Shown: positions 34,589 through 43,062 of the stretch, one piece after another | Layout: every line of letters starts with the position of its first letter | Position numbering within the stretch: the first letter of the stretch is position 1 | NCBI GenBank assembly: GCA_050943335.1 | Contig: JBMNOZ010000003.1 | Coordinates: forward strand, 46,647 to 110,646 | Direction: 5' to 3' | From: JBMNOZ01 sp050943335 | Lineage (GTDB): Bacteria > Bacillota > Desulfitobacteriia > Desulfitobacteriales > Syntrophobotulaceae | Length of the DNA stretch: 64,000 nucleotides | Position numbers and translations under genes: made by a program | Notes under the pieces: generated by a model | The model's input: only the letters and a program-made list of their open reading frames with translations | Told to the model about the DNA's origin: nothing | Databases searched by the model: none

Positions 34589-35434
34589 CTATTTGGGTTG
34601 GAGCAGAATTTCGCCTACGTTTTTGCTAGCATTGGTTCGGACAGAGATTTCTGCGGGGAAATATCCATCCTGTTCGGCTTTAAGGGTGTAGGTGGCATTT
34701 TTAGCCAGACCCTTAAATTCGAAATCGCCAAGGAAATCTGTTTCTGTTTCCATAACCTTACCGTCACAATCAGTAAGGGTAACTTTAACGCCTTTAGCGC
34801 ACTCGTTTGTTTTATCGGCGAGCAATACTTCACCGGCTATGAAGGGTTTGGGTAGATCGATATATTTTACAATCGGTTTTGTTTTGAATTCTGGCTTGAA
34901 ATCTTCTACTTTATCTGCCTTGGCGGCTAAGAGTTTGGAAATTTCACTTTCCGGATCGTCCAAGTCGCCGAATACTAAGGCGCCGGTGGGGCAACATTCG
35001 ACACAGCGGGTTGTCCTCTCGCCCTGGTCGATCATATGAGCACAGAGAGTACATTTCTGTGGCAATTGTTTTTCTTCGTTCCACTGAATAACCCGGTAAG
35101 GACAATTATTTACAATTTGCTTATACCCTTTAGCTTTTTCCGGATCGATTATTACAATGCCATCGTCCCGGCAATAAACTGTCCCTTCTGGAACACCGAG
35201 CATACAGGGAGCATCTTCACAGTGTTGGCACATGATGGGGATATAGTCAACTTTTATTTTTGTCCCGCCACCATGTTCTATTTCGTTGATGCGCAGCCAC
35301 TGATGACCTTCTTCCGGCTGAGCTGCCGAAAGAGGCAGGTAGTCGTTTCCTGCATATTCGTCTTTACAGGCGAGAAAGCAGGAATAACACCCGGTACATT
35401 TATCAATATCAACAGCAATTCCGTATTTAGCCAT
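34589..35434 (-). CDS. Pyrogallol-phloroglucinol transhydroxylase Fe-S (beta) subunit
   Basis: 281 residues from ATG 35434, 4 bases after the alpha stop, with GGGAGG upstream. Residues 1-170 carry ferredoxin-type Cys sets for three [4Fe-4S] clusters: CTGCYSCFLAC, CQHCEDAPC, CPYRV, CTLCAHM and CVECCP. Residues about 205-281 form a transthyretin/carboxypeptidase-regulatory-like beta domain (VKVTLTDCDGKVMETETDFLGDFEFKGL). Exactly this two-part architecture and size (274 in Pelobacter acidigallici) distinguishes the transhydroxylase beta subunit from other Fe-S subunits. Confidence 0.88.
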   Translation of the reverse strand: MAKYGIAVDIDKCTGCYSCFLACKDEYAGNDYLPLSAAQPEEGHQWLRINEIEHGGGTKIKVDYIPIMCQHCEDAPCMLGVPEGTVYCRDDGIVIIDPEKAKGYKQIVNNCPYRVIQWNEEKQLPQKCTLCAHMIDQGERTTRCVECCPTGALVFGDLDDPESEISKLLAAKADKVEDFKPEFKTKPIVKYIDLPKPFIAGEVLLADKTNECAKGVKVTLTDCDGKVMETETDFLGDFEFKGLAKNATYTLKAEQDGYFPAEISVRTNASKNVGEILLQPK

Positions 35435-35438
35435 TTGC

Positions 35439-37955
35439 CTAACCCTCCCACTTTCTAAGTTCACAGAGACATGAGTTTGGTGTCATGCCCGGAGCATGTT
35501 TAGATAGCATTCTTGAAGAAGTCAAGAAATTGACGCAACCTGCTTTATCAGTTGATCCAGGTTGTCCGGGAACCAGGGGATCATATTTTGCTGAGCAGCC
35601 ATAGCTGTGCAATACACCTTTGGGAACCCGTTCGGTGACATCGGCGATACAAAGCACGGAACCTCTGTCGTTGTATAGTTCAACGATATCCCCACCTTTA
35701 ACGCCGCGAGCCTTGGCGTCCTCAGGATTGATGCGTACTGGCCACCAGTAATAGCCGTCTTTTTCTACCCGGTGCAAGGGTATTTCATTCAACCAAGAGG
35801 TATGGTTATCATAATGGGTGTGGAAAGAGAATCTCGGATGAGGAGAGATAATTTGGAGAGGATATTTGTCGTAAAGCTCGCTCCGGTAGCCTTCCCAGGA
35901 AGGAATCCAGTGAGGCATAGGAGGACGCTCTTCATCATCAGGCATGTTCTGCTTTAGGCTTTCAGAAACAAACTCAATTTTACCGGTGTAGGTTCCAAGT
36001 TCATGGGCTTTGTCAGTACCCCTCTTCGGATTATTGGTATCCGGAGTATCCACTGGTCTGCCTTCTGCCCACCAGCGCAAGCCCGGTGTAGGTTTGTAGT
36101 TTTCCGGAACAGGTACGATATAGTAGCCTTTTTTATTGAACTCTTCCCAGGAGATCCGTTTTGAGATCTCGGAGGATTCAAAGAATAAGCGGCACCAGTC
36201 TTCTTCGGTATTTCCTTCGGTGTAGAGTTCGCCCATACCTAAGCGCTCCGCAATCAAACTAAAGATCTGATAATCGGATTTGGACTCGCCCAGGGGTTCG
36301 ACACATTTCTGCTGGCGAACAATTACACGCCAGTTGTTACCGATATGGGAGTTGGTGGTATAACCGCCGCAGGCTGCCCATTCGCCAATATCGTCGCGCT
36401 CTAAGTTTGTACAGGCGGGTAAAATGATATCAGCAAATCTGGCTTCACTACCATACCAGCAGTCCTGGTTGACTACAAATTCCAATTCCGGACTCTGATA
36501 CATTTTAACCCATTTATTGGTGTCTGACATTGTACCCATGAAAGAACCGCCATAGCGATAGAACATTCTTATTTTTCCTTCGATGGGATAGACGTTGTGA
36601 ACAAACTGTTGCTCTATGCTCTGACCGCAGAAGCCATCGCCCCAGAATTCTTCTTTTCCGTTAAGAATAGCATCGGGGAGGGTCAGTCTGAACAGTCTTT
36701 GTTTAGTTTTGTTTTGAGTAGCTAATTTGTGTTTGGCTACATCAGATTTACCCATTTGACCTTGAGGTTCAGCATAGGCTGGGAACCAGGTATAGTCAGC
36801 AGGTGCGCCCATAGTAGTACCCCAGATGGAAATACCGGGTTTGCCTAAGCCCTGCATAGCCTGTAAGGCAACCATCATCCGGGCCCACTCAGTGCCAAAG
36901 GCAGTACGGCAAGCACTACCTTCGCCGCCACGACAACCACTACTGAGACAAGTTCTCTTGGAGGCCCATTCTCTTGCTAAAGCAATAATTTTCCGAGCCG
37001 GAATTCCGGATTCTTCTTCTGCCCATTGCGGTGTTTTTGCTAAACCGTCATCACCGGCACCGAGGATATATTCTTTGAATTCGTCAAAGCCAACGGTTTT
37101 TTCTGCAATATATTCTTTATCGTAGAGACCTTCTGTAATCCAGACATAGGCGATAGCCATAGCTACAGCAGTGTCAGAGCCGGGACGAGGCGGTAGCCAA
37201 GTGCCCTCCATAGCGGCGTTGGTATAGTTAAAGAAGGGATCGATGAATACTGTTTTAATGCCCTTTTCTTTTAACCAAACCCGCCAAATTGCCGATTCTT
37301 GTCCGCTGTAGGTACCACGGGTGGTGTCCGGGTCATTGGACCAGAAAACAATCATTTCTGTGTGTTTGAGAGCGTCTTCTAGAAGGTCAAACTGCTCTGG
37401 CATTCCCAGACGCCAGTAGAAGCCGTACATATGGGTTGCTCCCCAATGCCAGCCTTCCCAACTGTCCGGATTGTCCAATACCGGGGTATAGTTAATCATG
37501 TTCATAAAGCGGCCAAAAGGTCCCATTTTATAGCCAACGATTCCCCAGTTATGGTGAGATGAGGTCATCCCGGCAATTGCTGCGCCACCATAATTATCAA
37601 TTATCCTTTTTATTTCGCCAGCAACGATATCCAGGGCTTCATCCCAACTGATCCGCTCATAGCCTGATTTCCCACGGTTCTGCGGGTTACGCTCGCCATT
37701 GGGATCAAAATCTACCCTTTTTAGCGGGTATAAAATACGGTTTTCAGAGTAAAAACGATTTCTCTCAGCATGAACTGAAGGGACGCAGCGCATGGCCTTA
37801 GGCGGAGAGTATTTTTTACCACCCGCTTCAATTACCCAAGGCTTGTACTCTTCCTCAGGCACCTGTAAAGGCCGGACACGGACGATTTTACCGTCTTTGA
37901 CATAAACAGAAATAGGCCCTCCATTCGTTAAATTGGTAAATACCTGTTCTGCCAT
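35439..37955 (-). CDS. Pyrogallol-phloroglucinol transhydroxylase molybdopterin (alpha) subunit
   Basis: 838 residues, DMSO-reductase superfamily, without an N-terminal Fe-S motif and without a Tat signal, so cytosolic. His134, Tyr142, Asp164, Ser165 and Tyr394 (SSHHNWG, GYKMG, NPDSWEGW, FPAYA) fall at a constant offset of ten from the active-site residues I recall for the Pelobacter acidigallici enzyme (His144, Tyr152, Asp174, Mo-ligand Ser175, Tyr404). The enzyme moves a hydroxyl from 1,2,3,5-tetrahydroxybenzene to pyrogallol, giving phloroglucinol without net redox change. Resorcinol hydroxylase is a close alternative. Confidence 0.88.
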   Translation of the reverse strand: MAEQVFTNLTNGGPISVYVKDGKIVRVRPLQVPEEEYKPWVIEAGGKKYSPPKAMRCVPSVHAERNRFYSENRILYPLKRVDFDPNGERNPQNRGKSGYERISWDEALDIVAGEIKRIIDNYGGAAIAGMTSSHHNWGIVGYKMGPFGRFMNMINYTPVLDNPDSWEGWHWGATHMYGFYWRLGMPEQFDLLEDALKHTEMIVFWSNDPDTTRGTYSGQESAIWRVWLKEKGIKTVFIDPFFNYTNAAMEGTWLPPRPGSDTAVAMAIAYVWITEGLYDKEYIAEKTVGFDEFKEYILGAGDDGLAKTPQWAEEESGIPARKIIALAREWASKRTCLSSGCRGGEGSACRTAFGTEWARMMVALQAMQGLGKPGISIWGTTMGAPADYTWFPAYAEPQGQMGKSDVAKHKLATQNKTKQRLFRLTLPDAILNGKEEFWGDGFCGQSIEQQFVHNVYPIEGKIRMFYRYGGSFMGTMSDTNKWVKMYQSPELEFVVNQDCWYGSEARFADIILPACTNLERDDIGEWAACGGYTTNSHIGNNWRVIVRQQKCVEPLGESKSDYQIFSLIAERLGMGELYTEGNTEEDWCRLFFESSEISKRISWEEFNKKGYYIVPVPENYKPTPGLRWWAEGRPVDTPDTNNPKRGTDKAHELGTYTGKIEFVSESLKQNMPDDEERPPMPHWIPSWEGYRSELYDKYPLQIISPHPRFSFHTHYDNHTSWLNEIPLHRVEKDGYYWWPVRINPEDAKARGVKGGDIVELYNDRGSVLCIADVTERVPKGVLHSYGCSAKYDPLVPGQPGSTDKAGCVNFLTSSRMLSKHAPGMTPNSCLCELRKWEG

Positions 37956-38007
37956 TAACTATATACCTCCTTTTAGTAATCTGGGTTTTGTATATAAAAT
38001 TTTTTGT

Positions 38008-38343
38008 TTACTTAGGGGCAAAAAGAACTGTTTTTGGCTTCTTCTCCATCTCTTTAACCAGTTCGCTCACCTCTCCGTACCGCATACAGTCCGCTTGACA
38101 ATGTTTGACACAAGCGGGGACTTTTCCTTCTTTGGTGCGTTTGGTGCAGAGATTGCATAGGTCGGTAGGGAAAGGAAGATAGTTTATTTCTACCCGATCC
38201 GGGTGTTCAAGAATAATTTCATTAATTTTGATACCCCAACTGCCGGGAGGGTAATTGTTTTCTTGTTTGCAGGCCACTTCGCAAGTATGGCAGCCAGTGC
38301 AATACTCGTAATCAATTAATAAACCTTTTCTGGTTCTGGCCAT
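38008..38343 (-). CDS. Small [4Fe-4S] electron-transfer subunit of a second molybdopterin enzyme
   Basis: 111 residues, DMSO-reductase-type ferredoxin subunit reduced to about two clusters: CTGCHTCEVAC at 15-25 and CNLC, CVKHC, C in the second half. No Tat signal or membrane segment. Its ATG shares a base with the TAA stop of the large subunit, so the two are translated together. Confidence 0.88.
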   Translation of the reverse strand: MARTRKGLLIDYEYCTGCHTCEVACKQENNYPPGSWGIKINEIILEHPDRVEINYLPFPTDLCNLCTKRTKEGKVPACVKHCQADCMRYGEVSELVKEMEKKPKTVLFAPK

Positions 38344-40583
38344 TACACTTCCCCCCCTTGCAGTTTAGCAACTCTTACTAGAGTGGTTTTATAAGCTCCA
38401 CCACCGAATCCTGATTTGCTCTGGGTACCCACAGGAACCAATAGGTTACAGTTGATATCCCAAATGCCAAATAGGTTTGGCTCAGCCCCCTCTTCCTCCG
38501 GTAACCACCAGCCATGAGGCACGCTGATCACTTTCGGGTGAACAATAGGAGTCACTTTTGCTTTCCGTTTAATGCTTCCCCGATCATTTTCGATTTTAAT
38601 CCATTCACCATCGTCTATCCCGAGCTTCCGAGCCACACTGGGGTGAATCTCAACTACAGGATAGGGGTCGCATTCCCTCAACCAAGGGATCATCCGGTGT
38701 TCGGCATGGAAATATACCGGTGAACGACGACCGGTCACCATAACCAAGGGATATTTCTTGAACAAGTCAGGGGTCCGCACTTCGCTCTCTGGAGGTTCAG
38801 AATAATATGGGAGGGGGTCTAATCCCCATTCCTCGTAGCTCTTGCTCCAGAACTCTACTTTACCAGTAGGGGTACGGAATCCAGGCTTGCCATCCGGTCT
38901 TAAGAGTCCTTTTTCGTAGCGACGATAAGGTTTCGATGGGCTATTATCCTTAGGCATTATCCAACCGCCATTGGCGACGAGCTCATCATAGGTTAAGCCC
39001 GAAGGTTTGAGACGCTCGTTAATGAGATCTTTCACGGTTGGGTATTTTTCTCTCAATTCCGGATTGAATCTTTTTGCTAATTCTAAGTTGATCTCCCAGT
39101 CAGAACGACACTCCCCAACTTCCACCGCCGGATTTATAACCTGCAGAGGGGCCCACCAGGAGCGGAAGCTTTCTTTTTCCGCAAAACTGGCTGCCGGTAA
39201 AACTATATCGGCAATAGCCATAGAAGTAGGATTATGGAAGGTGTCGACTACAACGTTGAAGTCCATTTTCTTTAGGGCTTCATAGTGTAAAGATAGATCA
39301 GCCGCTTGACCGCCGAGGATGTTGGTAGTTTGAATCCAACAAGCTCTTATTGGATAGGGATCGCCGGTGAGCATTTGTTTAACTGCCATATCAGGTTGCG
39401 CCCACCCGCGGAAATTTTTAACCATCCCGTATTTATCAGCGCCTATCCTTTTCTCACTCAATCTTTTGACAAATTCTTCACCATAAAGTTCGTTCATCTC
39501 TTGAGTGGAATAAGGATAGCTGGTTACATCATAAGCTGAACGGGCAATTACATTACCGCCGGGAACATCCAAGTTTCCGGTTAGACACCATAAATGATTA
39601 ATAGCTTGAGCCACTGTGGTCGCTTCCGGGCATTGGTCAATGGGTAGACCCCAATGAATAGCTGCCGGTTTAGCTGTGGCATACATCCGAGCCGCTTCAA
39701 TAATATCGTCTTTAGAAAGCCAAGTGATGGCCGCCACTTTTTCAGGAGTATATTCCGCCGCTCTTTCTTTTAATTCTTCAAATCCAAAAGTCCATTTCTC
39801 TACGAATTCTTTGTCATATAATTCTTCTTGAATAATAATATTGATGAAAGCCATCGCCAGGGCACCGTCAGTACCGGGGCGAATCTGCAGGAATTTATCA
39901 GCCTTGGCGGAAAACCAAGTCCATCGGGGATCGATAACAATAACTTTAGACCCGCGTTTCATGCAGTCTACAATCCAATGACCGAAGAACCCATCCGGGC
40001 ACCCGCTCATGGGATTCTGGGCCCAGAGAACGATTACTTTCGGAAGTTCGTACTCCGGATCGTCATAACGTTTCTCTGAGAATTGTCCGGCATCCAGGAC
40101 CGCATAATCCCCTTGGGTGGCCATCATAGCTCCTAGCCTCGGTGTATAGCAAGATTGACCAGCCAATCCTAACTGTGACCAGTTTGGGCTACCGAAAGAA
40201 TAGGCTAAGAAGGATATAGGTCCGCCTACATCTCGGCCTGTGCCTTGACAGAACAATACCGATTCCGGGCCGTAGTCTTCTTTTATCTCATTAAATTTCT
40301 TTTCGATGATATCAAAAGCTTCATCCCAAGAAATTTTTTCGAATTTACCCTCTCCCCGAGAACCAACTCTTTTGAGAGGGTGAGTCAGTCTGTCAGGATG
40401 GTACATATACTGGGTCATAGCTAAAAGACGTGGGCAAGAGCGTCCCTGGCTGAAAGGATGGTTTTCATCTCCTTCGGCTTTGACAACTTTGCCGTCTTTA
40501 ACAAAAAGTTTGACCCCGCATCCTCCGTGACAACCCGGGCCGGGAGACCAAGCCGTAGTAGTTACAATCTTATCGTACTCCAT
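38343..40583 (-). CDS. Molybdopterin oxidoreductase large subunit, substrate unknown
   Basis: 746 residues of the DMSO-reductase family. An N-terminal [4Fe-4S] motif is visible (GPGCHGGCGVKLFVKDG with RSCPR near 50), then MPT-binding blocks (VIVLWAQNPMSGCPDG, VIDPRWTWFSAKADKFLQIRPGTDGALA) and a C-terminal dinucleotide-binding domain (VMVTGRRSPVYFHAEHR). The Mo ligand is probably Cys in AGQSCYTPR near 153. No Tat signal, so cytosolic. Embedded in the trihydroxybenzene operon, it might dehydroxylate or hydroxylate an aromatic (catechol-dehydroxylase-like) or supply the tetrahydroxybenzene cosubstrate; none of this is shown by sequence. Confidence 0.85.
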   Translation of the reverse strand: MEYDKIVTTTAWSPGPGCHGGCGVKLFVKDGKVVKAEGDENHPFSQGRSCPRLLAMTQYMYHPDRLTHPLKRVGSRGEGKFEKISWDEAFDIIEKKFNEIKEDYGPESVLFCQGTGRDVGGPISFLAYSFGSPNWSQLGLAGQSCYTPRLGAMMATQGDYAVLDAGQFSEKRYDDPEYELPKVIVLWAQNPMSGCPDGFFGHWIVDCMKRGSKVIVIDPRWTWFSAKADKFLQIRPGTDGALAMAFINIIIQEELYDKEFVEKWTFGFEELKERAAEYTPEKVAAITWLSKDDIIEAARMYATAKPAAIHWGLPIDQCPEATTVAQAINHLWCLTGNLDVPGGNVIARSAYDVTSYPYSTQEMNELYGEEFVKRLSEKRIGADKYGMVKNFRGWAQPDMAVKQMLTGDPYPIRACWIQTTNILGGQAADLSLHYEALKKMDFNVVVDTFHNPTSMAIADIVLPAASFAEKESFRSWWAPLQVINPAVEVGECRSDWEINLELAKRFNPELREKYPTVKDLINERLKPSGLTYDELVANGGWIMPKDNSPSKPYRRYEKGLLRPDGKPGFRTPTGKVEFWSKSYEEWGLDPLPYYSEPPESEVRTPDLFKKYPLVMVTGRRSPVYFHAEHRMIPWLRECDPYPVVEIHPSVARKLGIDDGEWIKIENDRGSIKRKAKVTPIVHPKVISVPHGWWLPEEEGAEPNLFGIWDINCNLLVPVGTQSKSGFGGGAYKTTLVRVAKLQGGEV

Positions 40584-40633
40584 CTCTTATCACCTCTTTT
40601 TCCTCTTATTTTTTTCCGAAGCATGATCCGTTT

Positions 40634-41404
40634 TTAACCAATAGCAGTTAAACCACCATCGATATACAGAATTTGACCTGTTACGAAATCAGAAGCCGGT
40701 GACGCTAAGAATACTGCTGCCCCAATCATATCCTCTGTTCGACCAATTCGTCCCATGGGAATGTTTCTAACATATTTTTCAGTTCTGCCGGGTTCCATCA
40801 TCTGTTTGGCAGTAAGTTTAGTAGCGATTAAGGCCGGTCCAATGGCATTGACTTTAACATTATGCGGAGCCAATTCTGCCGCCAGAGTTCTGGTAATCAT
40901 ATCTACGGCACCTTTGCTAGCGCAGTAGGCACTATTTCCGCCAGCATTGGCTCTAATGCCTCGCACTGAGGAAACGTTGATAATTTTCCCGCTTTTCTGT
41001 TCCACCATGACTTTGGCAAACTCTTTACAGCAAGACATAACGCCTTGGACATTAACTTTAAACAGGTTTTCCCACTGATCCATCGGGAAATCAATAGCTG
41101 AATGTTTAATGTTATAGCCTTGGGAGTTAACAAGAATGTCTACAGTTTTCATTTGCTCAACAACATTTTTGACCAGTTCTTTAATGCTGTTTTCATCAGA
41201 GACATCAACTTGGAGGACATTAACTTTTTTCCCAACTTCTTCTTCGATTTCTTTTGCCGCATTCTGCAAGTTTTCTAAGTTGCGGCTGGCAATGACAACA
41301 TTAGCGCCATAAAAAGCTAGTCCTTGAGCTATGGCTTGACCTATTCCGCCAGCACCACCGATTACGACCGCATTTTTACCTTTCAGAGAAAAAATATCTT
41401 CCAT
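40634..41404 (-). CDS. SDR oxidoreductase, candidate phloroglucinol reductase
   Basis: 256 residues, classical short-chain dehydrogenase: cofactor motif VIGGAGGIGQAIA, NVSS with catalytic Ser near 140, SAYCASKGAVDMI with the YxxxK pair near 157-161. In this operon the expected job is NADPH reduction of phloroglucinol to dihydrophloroglucinol. The SDR family covers many alcohols and ketones, so the substrate is contextual. Confidence 0.85.
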   Translation of the reverse strand: MEDIFSLKGKNAVVIGGAGGIGQAIAQGLAFYGANVVIASRNLENLQNAAKEIEEEVGKKVNVLQVDVSDENSIKELVKNVVEQMKTVDILVNSQGYNIKHSAIDFPMDQWENLFKVNVQGVMSCCKEFAKVMVEQKSGKIINVSSVRGIRANAGGNSAYCASKGAVDMITRTLAAELAPHNVKVNAIGPALIATKLTAKQMMEPGRTEKYVRNIPMGRIGRTEDMIGAAVFLASPASDFVTGQILYIDGGLTAIG

Positions 41405-41475
41405 GATCTCACCCTCTTTTCAATAAATCAGTAATTTTTTTATTTTTCCGACCTAAGCCAGAAAATGAACCGGTT

Positions 41476-42435
41476 TTAGATTCTTTTATAAATTAAATCC
41501 TTGGTGTTTTTGAATACTTCCATAAGTTTAAGATCCCGTTCTTTTAGCACCTCGACTAAAGGCCTGTCGCTATAGTCGAAGAATCCTTTACCGCTTTTTA
41601 CACCAAGCTCTCCTCTTTTTACTCTTTCCACCAAGCTGGCGGGAGCGTTGTCAATAGGAGGCTCTAGGTAATTTGGATTCTGAAGATTGTTGGCACTCAA
41701 ATCTAAGCCCGTAAAGTCGTATCTTTGGACAAAGCCGAGAACCATAGCCCGAGGGATAATGCTGGCCTTAACTGCGATATCCAACATTTCAGGGGTAATG
41801 TAACCGTTATCCAACAAGAAGAAAACCTCACGACCTATGATTCTTAACAGACGGTTGATGCAAAAACCATCCACAAACTTCTCCATAACACAAGGAACTT
41901 TATCTACTTTTTTAAGCAATTCCACCACAAAATCCACTGTTTCCTGGGTAGTCTTTTCTCCCCGGACAACCTCAACAAGCGGGATAATGTGCGGTGGAGC
42001 GAACCAATGAGCAATAACGGTTCTTGGCAATCTTTCTTCGCACATGACTTCGTAAATATTCAGATACGAAGTATTGCTAGTGAAAATTGTACGTTCAGGG
42101 CAAATCTTGTTTAACTGCTCATATAAAGCCCGTTTGGCATCTCTGTTTTCAGCAATGCTTTCAATGACTAAGTCGGCATCTTTGCCGGCTTCTTCTACGG
42201 ATTGGGTAGGAGTGATGTTTTTAAGAGCCTGTTCAGCCTGTTCTGAAGTTATTTCTCCTTGCTCTACAAAAGTATCAAGGTTTGTTTTGAGAACTGCTTG
42301 GGCTCTGGCCAGAGTTTCTTTTTTTCTGGAAAACATCGCCACCTCATAACCGGCTTGCGCAAAAACCTGGGCTAATCCGGGGCCCATGGTGCCGGCTCCA
42401 AATAAAGCTATTTTTTTTACGTCTTGGACTTTCAT
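41476..42435 (-). CDS. 3-hydroxyacyl-CoA-dehydrogenase-family protein, candidate 3-hydroxy-5-oxohexanoate dehydrogenase
   Basis: 319 residues from ATG 42435 with GGAGG 5 bases before (TTG 42447 lies upstream of that). The NAD motif ALFGAGTMGPGLAQVFAQAGYEV opens the protein, the catalytic His is in VIAHWFAPPHIIPLVEVVRG, and the C-terminal domain has VKSGKGFFDYSD. The neighbouring cyclases and cleavage enzyme imply oxidation of the free acid 3-hydroxy-5-oxohexanoate rather than an acyl-CoA. Family sure, substrate inferred. Confidence 0.86.
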   Translation of the reverse strand: MKVQDVKKIALFGAGTMGPGLAQVFAQAGYEVAMFSRKKETLARAQAVLKTNLDTFVEQGEITSEQAEQALKNITPTQSVEEAGKDADLVIESIAENRDAKRALYEQLNKICPERTIFTSNTSYLNIYEVMCEERLPRTVIAHWFAPPHIIPLVEVVRGEKTTQETVDFVVELLKKVDKVPCVMEKFVDGFCINRLLRIIGREVFFLLDNGYITPEMLDIAVKASIIPRAMVLGFVQRYDFTGLDLSANNLQNPNYLEPPIDNAPASLVERVKRGELGVKSGKGFFDYSDRPLVEVLKERDLKLMEVFKNTKDLIYKRI

Positions 42436-42453
42436 TTTTACCTCCAATATTAT

Positions 42454-42789
42454 TTAGACTTTGACTACAATAACTAATACTCTTGCAGCCACTAATCCAT
42501 TTACTTTCATGTCTCTTTCCTCACCCGGGGGAATATAAATCATATCTTCTTCGTTCAAAACAAATTCTTCACCCTGTTTATTGGTAACAGTGATTGAACC
42601 TCTCAGGACATAGTAAATTCTTTCTGCCTCTGAGGAGCACATGGTCGCCCCTCCATCGGGTAAAAATTCGGATATGGACATGGTAACATTTTTTGCCCCT
42701 TCAGGAATTCCGAATTTTCTGACTCCCCACATGTTAAAATGGTTTTTGGCTTCGTAGACTTTCCCCTCGTTAGCTTTAACAAGAATCAC
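42454..42789 (-). CDS. Small cupin protein
   Basis: 111 residues starting at GTG with AAGGGGAGG upstream; one cupin barrel (SSEAERIYYVLRGSITVTNKQGEEFVLNEEDMIYIPPGEE). Only part of the usual His-rich metal motif is present, Glu in SEAERIYYV and Glu/Arg in PPGEERDM, so metal binding is uncertain. First gene of the main operon, directly behind leader copy 3. It could be an isomerase, a small-molecule-binding protein or an aid to ring hydrolysis. Confidence 0.75.
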   Translation of the reverse strand: MILVKANEGKVYEAKNHFNMWGVRKFGIPEGAKNVTMSISEFLPDGGATMCSSEAERIYYVLRGSITVTNKQGEEFVLNEEDMIYIPPGEERDMKVNGLVAARVLVIVVKV

Positions 42790-42872
42790 AGTTTTCCGCC
42801 TCCCCTTACAACTTTCTTTTGAAGTTGAATAAGTAAGTGTCTCGTTTTTAAATTATGTTTTACAACAATAAT

Positions 42873-42975
42873 AAGCCTAGCTATTTATACGCAAATGTAG
42901 ATCCGCAATAAGAGCTAGGCTTGATTACTACAATAACGAATTTTCATTCAATCCGTTAACATACTCAAGCTACCC
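42873..42975 (-). promoter_or_regulatory. Conserved leader element, copy 3 (main trihydroxybenzene operon)
   Basis: Minus-strand reading: GGGTAGCTTGAGTATGTTAA then CGGA, a core containing the hairpin GAATGAAAATTC, then CAAGCCTAGCTC (42912-42923), which begins a stem AAGCCTAGCT / AGCTAGGCTT closing at 42873. TAGCTTG of the 5' block can pair with CAAGCCTA as a P1 helix; the same bases form the downstream stem, so the two folds exclude each other. Lies about 85 bases before the cupin start. Confidence 0.82.
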
Positions 42976-42995
42976 GTAACACATAAATTACTGCC

Positions 42996-43038
42996 TTACA
43001 AATTGTAACAATATTATAACATAATTGACTGTGTTACA
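42996..43038. repeat. Palindromes around the promoter of the main operon
   Basis: TTACAAATTGTAA (42996-43008) is a perfect palindrome just after the start site, and TGTAACA (43004-43010) with TGTTACA (43032-43038) are inverted around the -10. Possible protein operator in addition to the RNA element. Confidence 0.5.
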
Positions 43039-43041
43039 CAA
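43013..43041 (-). promoter_or_regulatory. Promoter of the main trihydroxybenzene operon
   Basis: Minus-strand TTGTGT (43036-43041), 17-base spacer, TATAAT (43013-43018). Start near 43006, about 30 bases before leader copy 3, leaving a 217-base leader. Confidence 0.68.
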
Positions 43042-43062
43042 GGTACTTAGTCTCGGCTTCTA

